Source: Deltaproteobacteria bacterium (GTDB taxonomy: Bacteria > Myxococcota_A > UBA9160 > SMWR01). From it: DNA of 5,533 nucleotides. The DNA lies in the NCBI GenBank assembly GCA_029261905.1, contig JAJDAM010000777.1, forward strand, positions 1 through 5,533, in the 5' to 3' direction. The stretch's first letter is position 1, and the number at the start of each line of letters is the position of its first letter. Position numbers and translations under genes: made by a program. The notes beneath the pieces are model-generated. The model searched no databases, had not been told where the DNA came from, and saw only the letters and a program-made list of their open reading frames with translations. Of the stretch, positions 5,003 through 5,533 are shown one piece after another.

Positions 5003-5533
5003 AGACCGCAACGACCTGCTGGATCTGAGGAATCGCCTGCTTGATCCGCGCTTCGATTGCAGTCTTCAGCGTCAGCGTCGCGCTCGGACATCCACTGCAG
5101 GCGCCCTTCATTTGAAGCTCGACGACTCCATCTCGGTATTGGACGAAGACAACGTCACCGCCATCGCGCGCAACCGCCGGGCGGATCTCATCGTCGATGA
5201 TCCGAACGATGCGCGCGATCATCGGATCGCCATCGTCATCGCTAGAGAACCGTTCTGGTGATACATACGCCGGACCGAGAGCCGGTTTCCCGGATGCGAG
5301 GTGCCCCCTGATCGCGTCGACAATCGGCTGGGCGATATCGAGCCATTCCACTGCATCGGTTTTCGAAACTGTCACGAAGTGCGCTGAGATGCACACCTCG
5401 GTGACCCCATCGACCGAATACAGTGCCGATGCGAGTGGGGACTCTGCTTGCGTAGGAGCAGAACAGAAACTGGCCGCTGTTTCTGTTGTGACAATCGGTT
5501 CACCAAGCACCCACTTGAGGCTGTTTGGGTTGG
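5001..5533 (-). CDS. Nfu-type iron-sulfur cluster scaffold/carrier protein (5' end outside window)
   Basis: The protein has the NFU1-like layout: an Nfu N-terminal (Scaffold_N) domain followed by a NifU C-terminal domain. The frame runs to the right edge, where NPNSLKWVLGEPIV is read. This is the usual beginning of the Nfu_N domain (typically TPNPNSLKF near the N-terminus), so the gene probably lacks only a few residues here. An internal GTG at 5510 is therefore not the true start. The NifU domain covers about the last 75 residues, with DEIRPAVARDGGDVVFV followed by the cluster-binding GACSGCPSA, whose two cysteines are encoded at 5097-5099 and 5088-5090. The family holds a [4Fe-4S] cluster bridged by CxxC pairs of a dimer and passes it to apo-proteins in the cytoplasm. 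It ends in TAG at 5001-5003, 208 bases before the transpeptidase start on the same strand. Confidence 0.93.
   Translation of the reverse strand, partial: NPNSLKWVLGEPIVTTETAASFCSAPTQAESPLASALYSVDGVTEVCISAHFVTVSKTDAVEWLDIAQPIVDAIRGHLASGKPALGPAYVSPERFSSDDDGDPMIARIVRIIDDEIRPAVARDGGDVVFVQYRDGVVELQMKGACSGCPSATLTLKTAIEARIKQAIPQIQQVVAV

Noticed and set aside
4237..5004. 255-codon plus-strand ORF opposite the transpeptidase and leader region
   Set aside because: Antisense to the well-supported transpeptidase; composition is Arg/Pro/Ser-rich and no family features are visible.

Overview
The window is compact, GC-rich bacterial DNA with good Shine-Dalgarno sites, GTG and TTG starts, and little non-coding space. 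The gene families (PaaI-type thioesterase with a helical N-terminus, short bitopic transpeptidase, AspH-like hydroxylase, NFU1-like scaffold) together with TGCCTGGCA-type interspersed repeats fit a Gram-negative such as a myxobacterial or other deltaproteobacterial-grade lineage. This placement is inference; no rRNA or marker gene is present to settle it.

Layout, left to right. (1) Positions 1-362, minus strand: the 5' part of a PaaI/hotdog thioesterase-like gene that leaves the window on the left. It starts at GTG behind a strong GGAGGTG site and overlaps by 11 bases an unrecognised short gene (352-570, minus). (2) Positions 657-1114, plus strand: a broken phosphotransferase (APH-like kinase) gene. 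Its N-terminal end is in one frame and its C-terminal end in another, and the whole catalytic middle is missing. (3) Positions 1150-2046, plus strand: an intact class I SAM-dependent methyltransferase directly behind the remnant. (4) Positions 2047-2144: a short convergent intergenic stretch with small hairpins. (5) Positions 2145-3059, minus strand: an aspartyl/asparaginyl beta-hydroxylase-family protein with a very basic N-terminal tail and an apparently substituted 2-oxoglutarate-binding arginine. (6) Positions 3257-4792, minus strand: a membrane-anchored penicillin-binding transpeptidase starting at TTG. Its last codons run through two copies of a dispersed repeat; a third copy lies just downstream. 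(7) Positions 4793-5000: a leader/intergenic region with a 9-bp inverted repeat and a 23-codon small ORF. (8) Positions 5001-5533, minus strand: an Nfu-type Fe-S scaffold protein, nearly complete, lacking only the first few residues off the right edge.

The genes do not form one obvious pathway. The three right-hand genes (Fe-S scaffold, transpeptidase, hydroxylase) are co-directional but separated by about 200-bp gaps, so a single operon is possible but not shown. The left part looks like two divergent units, thioesterase plus small ORF to the left and kinase remnant plus methyltransferase to the right. I see no convincing new multi-gene system. The points most worth following are the gutted kinase gene, the repeat family that has entered the transpeptidase gene, and the altered active site of the hydroxylase.
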